A stretch of 64,000 nucleotides of DNA from Pandoraea horticolens (GCF_902459555.1 NZ_CABPSM010000001.1:372001-436000); one strand, 5' to 3'. Positions 1 to 8,869 are shown, counted from the first letter of the stretch. Numbers and translations: made by a program. The notes: generated by a model from the letters alone, not told the origin.

Positions 1-244
1 CCCAGCGCACTTCGGCACCGAGGGCGACGAGCGTTTCGATGAGCACGCCCGTCTGGATGGTCATGTGCAGCGAGCCGGCAATGCGCGCGCCCTTGAGCGG
101 CTGGCTGGCCTTGAACTCGGCACGCGTGGCCATCAGGCCCGGCATTTCGCTCTCGGCGATGGTCAGCTCCTTGCGGCCCCAGCCGGCAAGGTTGATATCG
201 GCAACGTGGAAATCGGTGAATTTCGAATCGACTACGGCGTTCAT
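1..244 (-). CDS. ahcY: Adenosylhomocysteinase, N-terminal part (runs off window)
   Basis: Hydrolyses S-adenosylhomocysteine to adenosine and homocysteine, closing the methyl cycle in the cytoplasm. Only the first 81 codons lie in the window. The translation begins [20 protein letters not shown] and continues with [19 protein letters not shown] and [21 protein letters not shown], which is the conserved N-terminal substrate-binding region of SAH hydrolases. The start is fixed by an AAAGGAGG ribosome-binding site a few bases upstream of the ATG at 244. An SAH riboswitch occupies the leader, so expression should rise with SAH. The family is recognised with high certainty; the catalytic NAD-binding part is outside the window. 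Confidence 0.95.
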   Translation of the reverse strand, partial: MNAVVDSKFTDFHVADINLAGWGRKELTIAESEMPGLMATRAEFKASQPLKGARIAGSLHMTIQTGVLIETLVALGAEVRW

Positions 245-282
245 CACGCCTCCTTTCTCTAAATAATGACTAGATAGTGGGA

Positions 283-406
283 CGTGAGCGCCGTTCTTGA
301 GGCTCACACGCCATGCTACCCGTAGGAAAACCGGCGGCCGGCGCGGCCAATAGGAAGGATCTTGAGCCTGGCAGCACGATGGCTGTCGCAACGCTCCTCA
401 AGATCC
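283..406 (-). promoter_or_regulatory. SAH riboswitch in the ahcY leader
   Basis: On the minus strand the leader begins with a perfect 10-bp P1 helix, GGATCTTGAG (406-397) pairing with CTCAAGATCC (366-357). Inside it are the conserved SAH-aptamer segments GAGGAGCGTTGCGAC and the CCAGGCTC strand. Further down, AACGGCGCTCAC (295-284) can pair with GAGCGTT to form the long-range pseudoknot of this family. A TACAAT -10 element at 416-411 would start transcription at about 404, at or next to the base of P1. ahcY starts 39 nt after the aptamer. In this family SAH binding switches the downstream gene on. The call rests on motif and structure recognition, not a covariance search. Confidence 0.9.
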
Positions 407-543
407 GGGCATTGTAGCAAAACTGATGCGCGAGCGGCAGGCGGCAGCCTAGCCTGAAGGGTTATTTTTTACGAGGAAGATGACAGCCGTACGACCTGCA
501 CGCGGCGGCCCCCTCTGGCCCGCACGCTCAGGGCGCCGAACCG

Positions 544-1227
544 TCAGATAGGCAGATGCGCGAGCAGCGGCGCGGCGAACACCATCAGAATGCCGTTGAT
601 CATCATGACGAGGCTGGCCACCACCCCCTCTTCGCTACCGATCTGGCGAGCCTTGGCGGTGCCGAAACCATGAGCGCCGGCACCGAACGGTGCGCCGCGC
701 GCCATGCGGGTACGCAACGGCAGCCACGAGAGCAACCCCTCGCCGAGCAACATGCCGATGAACCCGGTGATGATGACGAAGAGCCCCACCAGATCGCGCG
801 AGCCGCCGACCTGATCGGACACCGCCAGCGCAAACGGCGTCGAGATCGAGCGGGCAAGCAGACTGCGCGCCATCTCGGGCGGCAGCTCGAACAAGCGGGC
901 AAGCACGAAGGAACTGCCCACGGCCACGATCATCGCGACGAGCACGCCAACGATCAGCGCAAACGCATGCCGGCGAATGATGTCGCGGTGCTCATAGATC
1001 GGTACGGCAAATGCAATCGTCGTGGGGCCGAGCAGCCAAACCAGCCAGCGCGAGTCGGAGATGTATGTCGCGTAAGAAATGTCGCCGCCAACCATCACGG
1101 CGATGAGCAGGATCGGCGCGAGAATCGCCGGGCCGAGCCACACCTTGCCGAAGCGCGCGTAAAGGCGCTTCGACACGTAATAGAGCACGACCGTGAGAAC
1201 GAGCAGCAGCAGCGCCGTATGATTCAT
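544..1227 (-). CDS. lrgB: LrgB/CidB family inner-membrane protein
   Basis: A roughly 227-residue polytopic membrane protein of the LrgB/CidB family, which partners LrgA/CidA holin-like proteins in controlling murein hydrolase export, cell lysis or small-metabolite (pyruvate-type) transport. Hydrophobic segments are spread over the whole length, and the family's central stretch ARSISTPFALAVSDQVGG is present. It follows the LrgA-like gene on the same strand with a gap of about 60 bp, the usual pairing. The start chosen is the ATG at 1227 (MNHTALLLL); an in-frame TTG at 1242 is possible and neither has a strong ribosome-binding site. Regulation is probably by the divergent LysR gene at 1941. Confidence 0.85.
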   Translation of the reverse strand: MNHTALLLLVLTVVLYYVSKRLYARFGKVWLGPAILAPILLIAVMVGGDISYATYISDSRWLVWLLGPTTIAFAVPIYEHRDIIRRHAFALIVGVLVAMIVAVGSSFVLARLFELPPEMARSLLARSISTPFALAVSDQVGGSRDLVGLFVIITGFIGMLLGEGLLSWLPLRTRMARGAPFGAGAHGFGTAKARQIGSEEGVVASLVMMINGILMVFAAPLLAHLPI

Positions 1228-1285
1228 GGCAAGACCCGGCAAGCGCTATCGAGAGGAATGACGGTGAAAACCGGCCCGCGCAGCA

Positions 1286-1744
1286 TCAGCGGGCGTCGTG
1301 CGCATGCGCGCGGCGAACTGCCGGGATGCGAACGAAGGCACGCTTCATGCGACGTTCCGCACGGCAAGCCAGATCGACGGCCAGCGCGGTCGATACCATC
1401 ACGAGCACGGTGCCGACGCCGATCACGGCGAGCAGTTGCAGGCCTTCGTGACGCAGCAGATCGGTGTATTGCATCACGGCCGCGACCATCGGCACGAAGA
1501 AGAGGAGCATCTCGGCCAGAAACCAGTCGGCCCCTCGCTTGATCTTCTCGGTCTTCAACACGCCGCTCATGAGCAGTGCCACGACGGTGAGCAAGCCCAG
1601 CACGCCGCCGGGCAGCGGCAAATGAAAATGACGCGATGCAGCATCGGCCACGAGATAGATGCCCGTGAGCAGCGCAATCTGCCAGACCACGTCGACAATG
1701 CGCTTGCTGCGGCTATACAGACGGCTGGCAATCATCTTGGTCAT
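1286..1744 (-). CDS. lrgA: LrgA/CidA family holin-like protein
   Basis: A 152-residue membrane protein of the CidA/LrgA holin-like family. It has about four hydrophobic segments and the signature LPLPGGVLGLLTVVALLMSGVLKTEKIKRGADWFLAEMLLFFVP region, in which the PGxxxG and FFVP elements are diagnostic. The cytoplasmic C-terminus is Arg-rich. A GGGAG ribosome-binding site lies just upstream of the ATG at 1744. It is first in a two-gene unit with lrgB and is divergent from a LysR-family gene, the same arrangement as CidR-cidAB. Whether it acts as a lysis regulator or a metabolite exporter cannot be told from sequence. Confidence 0.85.
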   Translation of the reverse strand: MTKMIASRLYSRSKRIVDVVWQIALLTGIYLVADAASRHFHLPLPGGVLGLLTVVALLMSGVLKTEKIKRGADWFLAEMLLFFVPMVAAVMQYTDLLRHEGLQLLAVIGVGTVLVMVSTALAVDLACRAERRMKRAFVRIPAVRRAHAHDAR

Positions 1745-1830
1745 GTCGGGCTCCCGGGTTTGGCATCAGTATGAAATGCAGTATAAGAAGCACCGCAACA
1801 TAAATATAATGAATTAGTCTCATCGGAATG

Positions 1831-1845
1831 ATTCCAAATTGGAAT
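1831..1845. promoter_or_regulatory. Candidate LysR-type operator
   Basis: ATTCCAAATTGGAAT is an inverted repeat (ATTCCA/TGGAAT arms with a 3-bp centre) and contains the classic LysR T-N11-A spacing (T1832, A1844). It lies in the AT-rich 196-bp gap between lrgA and the divergent LysR gene, about 87 bp upstream of lrgA and 95 bp upstream of the regulator. Confidence 0.6.
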
Positions 1846-1940
1846 AATTTAAGTATTAACCCTAATAGTGCATGAGAGAGCCTTACGGGACGGGGCTTTC
1901 CGCGAAATAGCACCAACATGGTGCGAATGAGAGAACCAAA

Positions 1941-2885
1941 ATGGAACTGCGCGCGTTGCGAGGATTTGTGGAAGTTGTGCGACAGCAGAGCTTCACGGCG
2001 GCGGCCGAAGCGTTGTTCATCACCCAGCCGACCGTGAGCAAGATGGTCAAAGCGCTGGAAGACGAACTGGGTACACCGCTAATGTTGCGCGAAGAGCGCG
2101 GCATGGGCCGCCGGCTTCAGTTGACCGATGCCGGACGCGTGGTCTTCGAGCGTGGTCAGGATGTGCTCGCCGCGTACGCCCGGCTACGGCAGGAGCTGGC
2201 CGATCTGGAAACGGTCGCGCGCGGCGAGTTGTCCATCGGCATCCCGCCACTCGGCGGCGATCTGTTCATCCCGGTGATCGGCGCGTTTCATCAGCACTAT
2301 CCGGATATCGAGATGAAGCTCTTCGAAACCGGCTCGCGCGCCATCGAGCAGGCGCTGCTCGCGGGCGATATCGAACTCGGGGCGGTGCTGCTGCCGGTCG
2401 ATCCCACCATTCTCGACGTGCTGCCGGTGTGCCACTACCAGTTGCGTCTGATTGCCCCGCGCGACTCGCGTTGGGAGGGGCGCGCCTGGGTTGGTCTGGG
2501 TGAGTTGCGCGACGAGCCGTTCGTCTTTTACGGCGAAGGCTTTGCGTTGTCCGAACTCGTGATTGCCGCGTGCCGCCGAGCGGGCTTCACGCCCAAGATT
2601 GCGGGACGGTCGAGCCAATGGGACTTCATTGCGTCGATGGTGGACAACGGCGTGGGCATCGCCCTGCTGCCCGAGCCCTTTTGCGCACGGCTCGATCCGA
2701 AACGCTTCGTGATGACGGACGTGCGCGATCCGGAGATCCCGTGGGATCTGGCGATGGCATGGCGGCGCGACTCGTATCTGTCGCACGCGGCACGACGCTG
2801 GCTCGCACTGGCACGCGACATCCTCGGCCCCGGCGGCGACGGAGACGCGCAGGCGGCCATCGCGGGCGGCGCCCGCCGGACGTAA
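1941..2885 (+). CDS. LysR-family regulator, CidR-like
   Basis: A 314-residue LysR-type transcriptional regulator. The N-terminal winged helix-turn-helix covers about residues 1-60 (FTAAAEALFITQPTVSKMVKALEDELGTPLM), followed by a periplasmic-binding-protein-like effector domain from about residue 90. It is transcribed divergently from lrgA/lrgB, and an inverted repeat with T-N11-A spacing sits between them, so it most likely controls that pair and itself. In the CidR paradigm the effector is acetate or a related overflow metabolite; that is family knowledge, not visible here. The C-terminal tail (GGDGDAQAAIAGGARRT) is low-complexity. Confidence 0.85.
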   Translation: MELRALRGFVEVVRQQSFTAAAEALFITQPTVSKMVKALEDELGTPLMLREERGMGRRLQLTDAGRVVFERGQDVLAAYARLRQELADLETVARGELSIGIPPLGGDLFIPVIGAFHQHYPDIEMKLFETGSRAIEQALLAGDIELGAVLLPVDPTILDVLPVCHYQLRLIAPRDSRWEGRAWVGLGELRDEPFVFYGEGFALSELVIAACRRAGFTPKIAGRSSQWDFIASMVDNGVGIALLPEPFCARLDPKRFVMTDVRDPEIPWDLAMAWRRDSYLSHAARRWLALARDILGPGGDGDAQAAIAGGARRT

Positions 2886-3050
2886 GGTCCCTGTCTTGCC
2901 TTCGTCTTGCCCCCTGTCTTCCGCGCAAAACACAGACCGGCGGGCCACGAGCGGCGCAACCCGCGTCGTCCGACGCCGCCTCGCGATTGCGGTATCCTTG
3001 CCGCTGACCTATTTCCCCTCATGCCGCGCGAGCGCGGCGCATCGACACTC

Positions 3051-3824
3051 ATGCGCATCATTACCGCGAATCTGAACGGCGTGCGATCGGCCGCCAAAAA
3101 GGGCTTTTTCGAGTGGTTCGGCAATCAGGAGGCCGACATTCTCTGTGTGCAGGAAATCAAGGCGCAGTTGCCTGACATGACGCCGGACTTCCTCAAGCCG
3201 CACGACTATCAAGGCTATTTTCACTACGCGGAAAAGAAGGGTTACAGCGGCGCCGGCGTGTACGTGCGACGCGAGCCCGACGACGTCGTCATCGGTTGGG
3301 GCAACGCCGAATTCGACGCCGAAGGCCGTTACGTCGAAGTGCGCTACGGCAATCTGTCGGTGATCTCCGTGTACATCCCGTCGGGATCGAGCAGCGAGGA
3401 ACGTCAGGCCGCCAAGTTCCGCTTCATGGCCGACTTCATGCCGCACCTGCTCGCACTCAAGGCGGCAGGGCGCGAAGTCGTCCTGTGCGGCGATGTGAAC
3501 ATCGCGCACAAGGAAATCGACATCAAGAACTGGAAGGGCAACCTGAAGAACTCGGGTTTCCTGCCCGAAGAGCGCGCCTGGCTCACGCAGTTATTCGACG
3601 ACCATGGCTATGTCGACGTCTTCCGCACGCTCGATTCGCGTGCCGACCAGTACACGTGGTGGAGCAACCGCGGACAGGCTTATGCAAAGAACGTCGGCTG
3701 GCGCATCGACTATCAGATCGCCACGCGGGGCATCGCGGGCAAGGCCAAGACCACCTCGGTATTCCGCGACATCAAGTTCAGCGACCACGCGCCACTGACC
3801 GTCGACTACGATCACCCGCTGTAA
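3051..3824 (+). CDS. xthA: Exodeoxyribonuclease III
   Basis: A Mg-dependent AP endonuclease and 3'-5' exonuclease of base-excision repair, 257 residues. It shows the exonuclease-endonuclease-phosphatase fold motifs in order: ITANLNGVRSA, DILCVQEIKAQ (catalytic Glu), VYIPSGSS, LCGDVNIAHKEID (Asp and Asn of the active site), WRIDYQIAT and the terminal SDHAPLTVDYD with the catalytic Asp-His. The start at MRIITANLNG matches the family N-terminus; an upstream extension would add unrelated Arg/Pro-rich sequence. Its TAA stop overlaps the ATG of the next gene by one base. Confidence 0.95.
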   Translation: MRIITANLNGVRSAAKKGFFEWFGNQEADILCVQEIKAQLPDMTPDFLKPHDYQGYFHYAEKKGYSGAGVYVRREPDDVVIGWGNAEFDAEGRYVEVRYGNLSVISVYIPSGSSSEERQAAKFRFMADFMPHLLALKAAGREVVLCGDVNIAHKEIDIKNWKGNLKNSGFLPEERAWLTQLFDDHGYVDVFRTLDSRADQYTWWSNRGQAYAKNVGWRIDYQIATRGIAGKAKTTSVFRDIKFSDHAPLTVDYDHPL

Positions 3825-4573
3825 TGGATAGCACGATGAAGACGCTGTTGTTTTGCACCAGCTACATGAAAGATGCCGATGCCTGGCAGCAACGGTATCG
3901 GCGCTGGCTGGACTACTATCGGAACGGGCCGATCAAAGCCCACAAGATCCTCATGATCGACGACGGTTCGCCATATCTGCCCCCTTCGGAAACGATCCAG
4001 ACGGTGCGGGCGAACAGCGACATTTCGGCGCACCAGCCCGTCCATGGCATCGTTCGTTTCGAGAAGAATCTGGGAAGGCAAAGCATGAGTCTGTATCCCG
4101 GATGGTGGCGCAGCTTCCTTCATTGCGTGACGATTGCACGCACCATCGGTGCGGACAAGATCGTCCACATCGAATCCGATGCGTATGTGCTGAGCCAGCC
4201 ACTCGCAAACTTCATCAACGACACGCAGTCGGGCTGGCATGTCATGTGGGCCCAGCGTTACGCGATGCCTGAGACCGCCATCCAGATCATTGGCCAGGAC
4301 CAATTTGCCGCGCTGGAGAAGCTGAGGGACGATTACCCGAATCTGGATTTCCCGGACATCGCGGAACGCCTTCTGCCTTTCACGTCGGTGAACCGGCAAT
4401 TCAAGGGCGATCGGTACAGCGAATTCAAACGCAACCGTGGCATCTTTCGCTCGAGGAAATTCAACGTTCTCCCGATCTTCCAGTGGGACGTCTTCTGGGA
4501 GCCGATTCCGCGTGACGCAGACTTCGCCACCCAGGTCGTCACGCGTCAGAAGGTGGCCTTTCGGGGCCCCTGA
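3824..4573 (+). CDS. Glycosyltransferase-like hypothetical protein
   Basis: A 249-residue protein of uncertain function. It looks like a GT-A type glycosyltransferase: a KILMIDDGSP element near residue 45 (the nucleotide-binding Asp pattern of GT2-like enzymes), GIVRFEKNLGRQ, and ADKIVHIESDAYV around residue 125, where ESD could serve as the metal-binding DxD-like motif. There are no membrane segments or signal peptide. It starts with the ATG overlapping the xthA stop; a second ATG at 3836 is possible. Its wording appears somewhat lower in GC than its neighbours, which could mean later acquisition. The function is inferred from short motifs only. Confidence 0.6.
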   Translation: MDSTMKTLLFCTSYMKDADAWQQRYRRWLDYYRNGPIKAHKILMIDDGSPYLPPSETIQTVRANSDISAHQPVHGIVRFEKNLGRQSMSLYPGWWRSFLHCVTIARTIGADKIVHIESDAYVLSQPLANFINDTQSGWHVMWAQRYAMPETAIQIIGQDQFAALEKLRDDYPNLDFPDIAERLLPFTSVNRQFKGDRYSEFKRNRGIFRSRKFNVLPIFQWDVFWEPIPRDADFATQVVTRQKVAFRGP

Positions 4574-4625
4574 GCCGCACCGCGACACGACAACGGCGCC
4601 CGGGACGGGAGGCCCCCGTCCCCGC

Positions 4626-5921
4626 TCAGCGTGATCCGCTCGTCACGGGCACGCCATCGCCGTCATCGTCGTCGGCGCCCCAGGGGGCGACCTTCGGCAG
4701 CAGCAGCATGCCGGGCAGCGCAAGCGCCGTGCAGATGAGGAAGAACGTCAGCCAGCCAACGCCGTCCACGATATAACCGGTGCCCGCGTTGGCAAACGTG
4801 CGCGGCACCGAGGCCAGGCTCGTGAACAGTGCGAACTGCGTCGCCGTATAGCGCGGGTCTGTCGTGCGGGCGATGTATGCCGTGAACGCCGCGGTGCCCA
4901 ACCCTGCCGTGAAGGCTTCGAAGGCGATCACCACACCGAGCCCGGTGACGACCGGGCCGGCTTTCACGAGCCACGCGAAGCCGAGCACCGACACCAGTTG
5001 CAGCACGCCGAAGACCCACAGCCCGCGATTGATGCCGAGCTTGATCAGCCAGACCCCGCCGATGATGCCGCCCGCCACGCTGGCCCAAAGGCTCGTCGCC
5101 TTGGCCACGACACCGATTTGCGTCTTCGTGAACCCCAGATCGAGATAGAACGACGTGGCCAGCGACGTCGCCATCGAATCGCCGAGTTTGTAGAGAAAGA
5201 TGAACGCGAGCACCAGCAGCGCCTGCGACCATCCGCCGCGCGTGACGAACTCGTGAAACGGTTCGACCACGGCCTCGCGCAATGTCTTCGGCGGCGTGCC
5301 CCGAATCTCCGGCTCCTTGACGACGAGCGTCATCACGATACCCGGCAGCATGAACGCCGCCGTGGCGAAGAATACCTGCGACCACGGCAGGTGGTCGGCC
5401 ATGATGAGGGCCAGCGAGCCCGGCACGAGCCCGGCCACCTTGTAGGCGTTCACGTGTATGGCCGTGCCCAGCCCCTGTTCGCGGTCGGAGAGCAACTCGC
5501 GTCGATAGGCATCCAGACAAATGTCGAGACTCGCGCTGAAGAACGCCAGCGCTGCCGCCAACGCGGCAATCGTCATCAGATCGCGCTGCGGCGAATAGGT
5601 CCCCATCAGCGCCACTGCGCCGGCCACCAGCAATTGCGTGACGAACATCCAGCCGCGCCGCCGCCCCGGTTTCCATCCGAAAACGTTGGGGGCGAAGCGA
5701 TCCATGAGCGGCGCCCACAGAAACTTCCACGTATAGGGAAACTGGATCAGGGCGAACAGGCCGATCGCCTTGAGATCCACGTGCTCGCTGCGCAGCCAGG
5801 CCTGCACCAGATTGAGCAGGATGAACAACGGCAAGCCGGAGGTGAAGCCGAGAATCACGCAGATGAACATCCGCGTGGGGTGAAAGACGTGCCCGTCGGC
5901 GGGCGGCAGCGAATCGGTCAT
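4626..5921 (-). CDS. ampG: AmpG-family muropeptide permease (MFS)
   Basis: A 431-residue major facilitator transporter resembling AmpG, the inner-membrane importer of GlcNAc-anhydroMurNAc peptides for cell-wall recycling. Supporting stretches are LGFTSGLPLFILLNLVQAWL near the N-terminus, FPYTWKFLWAPLMDRF and GRRRGWMFVTQLLV in the first loop, and LDICLDAYRRELL, all typical of AmpG. About twelve hydrophobic segments are evident. It converges on the glycosyltransferase-like gene with a 52-bp gap. In bacteria with inducible AmpC this transporter sets beta-lactamase induction; no ampC or ampR is in the window. Confidence 0.88.
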   Translation of the reverse strand: MTDSLPPADGHVFHPTRMFICVILGFTSGLPLFILLNLVQAWLRSEHVDLKAIGLFALIQFPYTWKFLWAPLMDRFAPNVFGWKPGRRRGWMFVTQLLVAGAVALMGTYSPQRDLMTIAALAAALAFFSASLDICLDAYRRELLSDREQGLGTAIHVNAYKVAGLVPGSLALIMADHLPWSQVFFATAAFMLPGIVMTLVVKEPEIRGTPPKTLREAVVEPFHEFVTRGGWSQALLVLAFIFLYKLGDSMATSLATSFYLDLGFTKTQIGVVAKATSLWASVAGGIIGGVWLIKLGINRGLWVFGVLQLVSVLGFAWLVKAGPVVTGLGVVIAFEAFTAGLGTAAFTAYIARTTDPRYTATQFALFTSLASVPRTFANAGTGYIVDGVGWLTFFLICTALALPGMLLLPKVAPWGADDDDGDGVPVTSGSR

Positions 5922-6027
5922 GGAAAGGACAGTTGGGGCCAGCCGCCTGCGGTGCGCGGCACCCGGCCCCCGGTGTCTTCAGCCGTCAGGGGCCCGGCGC
6001 CTCGCTGCCCCGTTAGCTGCCGTCGGT

Positions 6028-6690
6028 TCAGGAACGCTTGACGCGATAGACTGCAAGACTACCACGCCAGTTCGCGCCCACGGACACGAGTCGCCCATTG
6101 TGAAGCACCGCGCGATCGAGAATCTTCACGCCGGCATCCGGCGCCAGCGCCTCAAAGTCCTTGATGGTCAGCACGCGCACGTTCGGCGTGTTGTGCCACT
6201 GGAACGGCAGGCTCTTCGACACCGGCATGCGGCCTCGCAATACCGACAGGCGGTGCGGCCAGTAGCCGAAGTTCGGGAACGACACGATCGCTTCGCGGCC
6301 GACGCGCACCGTCTCGCGCAGAATGTCCGCGGTATGGTGAATGGTTTGCAGCGTCTGCGACAGGATGACGGTATCGAAACTCTGGTCCTCGAAGAGCTTC
6401 AACCCGTCTTCCATATTCTGCTGAACGACGTTGATACCACGCTGCGCCGAGGCGAGCACTCCGGCATCGTCGATCTCGATGCCATAGCCGCTCACGTCGA
6501 GTTCGTCCATCAACAGGCGCAGCAGCGAGCCGTCGCTGCATCCCAGATCGAGCACCTGCGACGACGGTTCGATCCATCGCGCGATGACCCGGAAATCCGG
6601 CCGGTCGGCCAGCGACGCCGAAATACGGTCACGCGACGCGGCCAGATAAGCCGCCTGCGCGCTCGTGGTCGGTACAGTGGACTGACTCAT
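6028..6690 (-). CDS. metW: Methionine biosynthesis protein MetW
   Basis: A class I methyltransferase-fold protein of 220 residues belonging to the MetW family, which in proteobacteria accompanies MetX and is needed for its full activity. The SAM-binding Gly motif is [15 protein letters not shown] (about residues 46-60), followed by [10 protein letters not shown] and [15 protein letters not shown]. Its ATG overlaps the metX stop as ATGA, indicating translational coupling. It acts in the cytoplasm in homoserine acylation, the first committed step of methionine synthesis. Confidence 0.93.
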   Translation of the reverse strand: MSQSTVPTTSAQAAYLAASRDRISASLADRPDFRVIARWIEPSSQVLDLGCSDGSLLRLLMDELDVSGYGIEIDDAGVLASAQRGINVVQQNMEDGLKLFEDQSFDTVILSQTLQTIHHTADILRETVRVGREAIVSFPNFGYWPHRLSVLRGRMPVSKSLPFQWHNTPNVRVLTIKDFEALAPDAGVKILDRAVLHNGRLVSVGANWRGSLAVYRVKRS

Positions 6691-7892
6691 ACCCCGACCT
6701 CCTGGGCGATACGTTCGTAATAGGCGCGCACCAGGTTGTGATAGCGCGAATCGGTGAGCAGGAAGGCGTCGTGGCCGTGCGGCGCGTCGATCTCGGCGTA
6801 GCTCACGGTGCGGCGCGTATCGAGCAGCGCCTTGACAATTTCACGCGAGCGCGTCGGCGCGAAGCGCCAGTCGGTCGTGAACGACACGATCAGGTACTTG
6901 GCCGTGGTGTGTGACAGCGCCTTGGCCAGATTGCCGCCCACGGTTCGCGCAGGGTCGAAGTAATCGAGCGCGCGCGTAATCAGCAAATAGGTGTTGGCGT
7001 CGAAATACTCGGCGAACTTGTCGCCCTGATAGCGCAGGTACGACTCCACTTCGAACTCCACGTCGAAGCTGAAGCGATAGGCATCGTCCTGCCCATTGCC
7101 ATTGCCGTTGCCATCTTCCTTGCCGGCGGCTTTCACACCGTCGACCAGCGTTTCGGCACGACGCAACGCCCGGCCGAATTTGGTCGCCATGTCCTCGTCG
7201 GACAGATAGGTGATGTGACCGATCATGCGCGCCACCCGCAACCCGCGTCGCGGCACCACGCCGTGTGCGTAATAGTTGCCGCCGTGGAAATCGGGATCGG
7301 AGAGGATGGCGGAGCGCGCCACTTCGTTGAACGCGATGTTCTGTGCCGAGAGCTTCGGCGTGGAGGCGATCACCAGACAGTGACCGACGCGCTCGGGATA
7401 CATGATGCTCCACGCGAGCGCCTGCATGCCGCCAAGACTGCCGCCCATGACTGCGGCAAACTTTTGAATGCCGAACGCGTCGGCCACACGGGCCTGTGCG
7501 TTGACCCAGTCTTCCACCGTCACGACAGGGAAGCGGGCGCCGTAGGGAGTGCCGGTGGTTTCATCAAGGCTCATCGGTCCGGTCGAGCCGAAGCACGAGC
7601 CGAGGTTGTTCACCCCGATGACGAAGAAGCGATCGGTGTCGAGCGGCTTACCGGGCCCAACCATGTTGTCCCACCAGCCAACATCCTTGGGATTGTCGGC
7701 GGCGATACCGGCGACGTGATGCGACGCGTTGAGCGCGTGACAAACCAGTACGGCGTTGCTGCGATCGGCATTGAGTTCGCCGTAGGTCTCGACCATCAGG
7801 TCGTAGCCCGCGAGTGTGCTGCCGTTTTGCAGCGCCAGCGGCTCAGCGAAATGCATCCGCTGCGGCGTGACGATTCCGATTGAAGATTCCAT
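6687..7892 (-). CDS. metX: Homoserine O-acyltransferase (MetX)
   Basis: An alpha/beta-hydrolase-fold acyltransferase transferring acetyl or succinyl from CoA to homoserine. Motifs include [25 protein letters not shown], the nucleophile elbow [26 protein letters not shown] (Asp) and [10 protein letters not shown] (His). The start at MESSIGIV (7892) has an AGGGA ribosome-binding site; an upstream in-frame ATG would add 15 poorly conserved residues. At 401 residues it is longer than most relatives. The extra length maps to a Lys/Asp/Asn-Gly-rich stretch between the [11 protein letters not shown] segment and [15 protein letters not shown], encoded by a near-repeat of a 6-base unit at 7093-7113. 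Coupled to metW. Confidence 0.93.
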   Translation of the reverse strand: MESSIGIVTPQRMHFAEPLALQNGSTLAGYDLMVETYGELNADRSNAVLVCHALNASHHVAGIAADNPKDVGWWDNMVGPGKPLDTDRFFVIGVNNLGSCFGSTGPMSLDETTGTPYGARFPVVTVEDWVNAQARVADAFGIQKFAAVMGGSLGGMQALAWSIMYPERVGHCLVIASTPKLSAQNIAFNEVARSAILSDPDFHGGNYYAHGVVPRRGLRVARMIGHITYLSDEDMATKFGRALRRAETLVDGVKAAGKEDGNGNGNGQDDAYRFSFDVEFEVESYLRYQGDKFAEYFDANTYLLITRALDYFDPARTVGGNLAKALSHTTAKYLIVSFTTDWRFAPTRSREIVKALLDTRRTVSYAEIDAPHGHDAFLLTDSRYHNLVRAYYERIAQEVGV

Positions 7893-8202
7893 AGATCCCT
7901 GTCCGAAACATGCCGTGGCCGGCGTCCCTGTCGACAATGATCGACGGACGGCGTCCTGAAACGTTCTGTGCGGGAAAAGGGGTCGACGGAAAAACGGCGG
8001 GGGGCGCGCACGACCTCTTTAGCCGCATTTTTAATGAATGCCAGTGCGCGGGAAACCCCGGCAGCGTCATTCGCGCGCCCGCAAGCGAGTCACCAAATCG
8101 GCGCGCCAATCATCGCGACAAAGCCGACCGAATCTCCGGCGGCCCCGTCACGGGTTGCAAAAGTATAACGTAATCCGCGCTGAGGGCGCAGACCACCCGG
8201 TC
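7893..8202. other. Intergenic region upstream of metX
   Basis: The 310 bases between metX and slmA contain no convincing gene. On the minus strand a TATACT hexamer (8168-8163) could be the -10 of a metX promoter, but no good -35 sits at the right spacing. I looked for SAM-riboswitch architecture and did not see it. A hairpin-like repeat (GCGCT...AGCGC around AGACC/GGTCT) at about 8176-8210 overlaps the slmA stop and lacks a T-tract. Confidence 0.5.
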
Positions 8203-8859
8203 TTAGCGCAGAAGTGCTGCGACCTGCGGCTCCGCGCCTTCGGCGGGCGAGCGCTTGAAGCCGCTCTTCGCGAAACGGTGCCAGCGGCCAAGCACGTAGG
8301 ACACGAGCAGGTTGGCGCGCGAGTTGGCGTCGAAGGTTTCGGGCAGCGCGCCCTGCGCCGTCGCCAGACGCAGCACCTGGCGCAGCGACGCCTCGATGCG
8401 GTCGAGCAACTGGTTCATGCGCTCTTGCAAACGCTCATGCTCGCCGACCAGCGCTTCGCCTGTCAGCACACGCGTCATGCCCGGGTTCTTTTCGGCGAAA
8501 CCGAGCAGCATCAGCACGATGGCGCGCGCTTGTGCCACGCCGTCCTGATCCTGAGCGGAGATCTGATTGATCAGGCCGAAGATGGTCTGTTCGATGAACT
8601 CGATGAGACCCTCGAACATCTGGGCCTTGCTCGCGAAATGGCGGTAGAGCGCCGCTTCGGAGACATCGAGGCGTGCGGCGAGCGCGGCCGTGGTGATCTT
8701 CTCGCCCTTGGGCGTCTCGAGCATGGCCGCGAGGGTCTGCAACACTTGCACGCGGCGCTCGCCCGGCTTGGGGCGGGTTGTCTTGACAGGCGCGGGCGCG
8801 GCCTCCAGCGCATCGGCAGCGCCGTACCCGGCACCGCTCGAAGAGTTTTCCTGCTGCAT
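8203..8859 (-). CDS. slmA: TetR-family nucleoid occlusion factor SlmA
   Basis: A 218-residue TetR-fold DNA-binding protein that blocks FtsZ assembly over the nucleoid. The helix-turn-helix is KITTAALAARLDVSEAALYRHFASKAQMFEGLIEFIEQTIF (about residues 53-94), the characteristic SlmA sequence, and the C-terminal half carries the family's LSYVLGRWHRF-type ending (VSYVLGRWHRFAKSGF). An Ala/Pro-rich N-terminal extension of about 25 residues precedes the domain. It lies 10 bp after the HAD phosphatase gene, so the two probably form one transcription unit. Confidence 0.92.
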   Translation of the reverse strand: MQQENSSSGAGYGAADALEAAPAPVKTTRPKPGERRVQVLQTLAAMLETPKGEKITTAALAARLDVSEAALYRHFASKAQMFEGLIEFIEQTIFGLINQISAQDQDGVAQARAIVLMLLGFAEKNPGMTRVLTGEALVGEHERLQERMNQLLDRIEASLRQVLRLATAQGALPETFDANSRANLLVSYVLGRWHRFAKSGFKRSPAEGAEPQVAALLR

Positions 8860-8869
8860 CGTCTGGTCG

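Noticed and set aside
4601-4622. GC-rich hairpin between the glycosyltransferase-like gene and ampG as a terminator
   Set aside because: The stem GGGACGGG/CCCGTCCC has no T-tract on either strand.
7893-8202. SAM riboswitch upstream of metX
   Set aside because: No SAM-I, SAM-II or SAM/SAH aptamer sequence pattern was visible on the minus strand.
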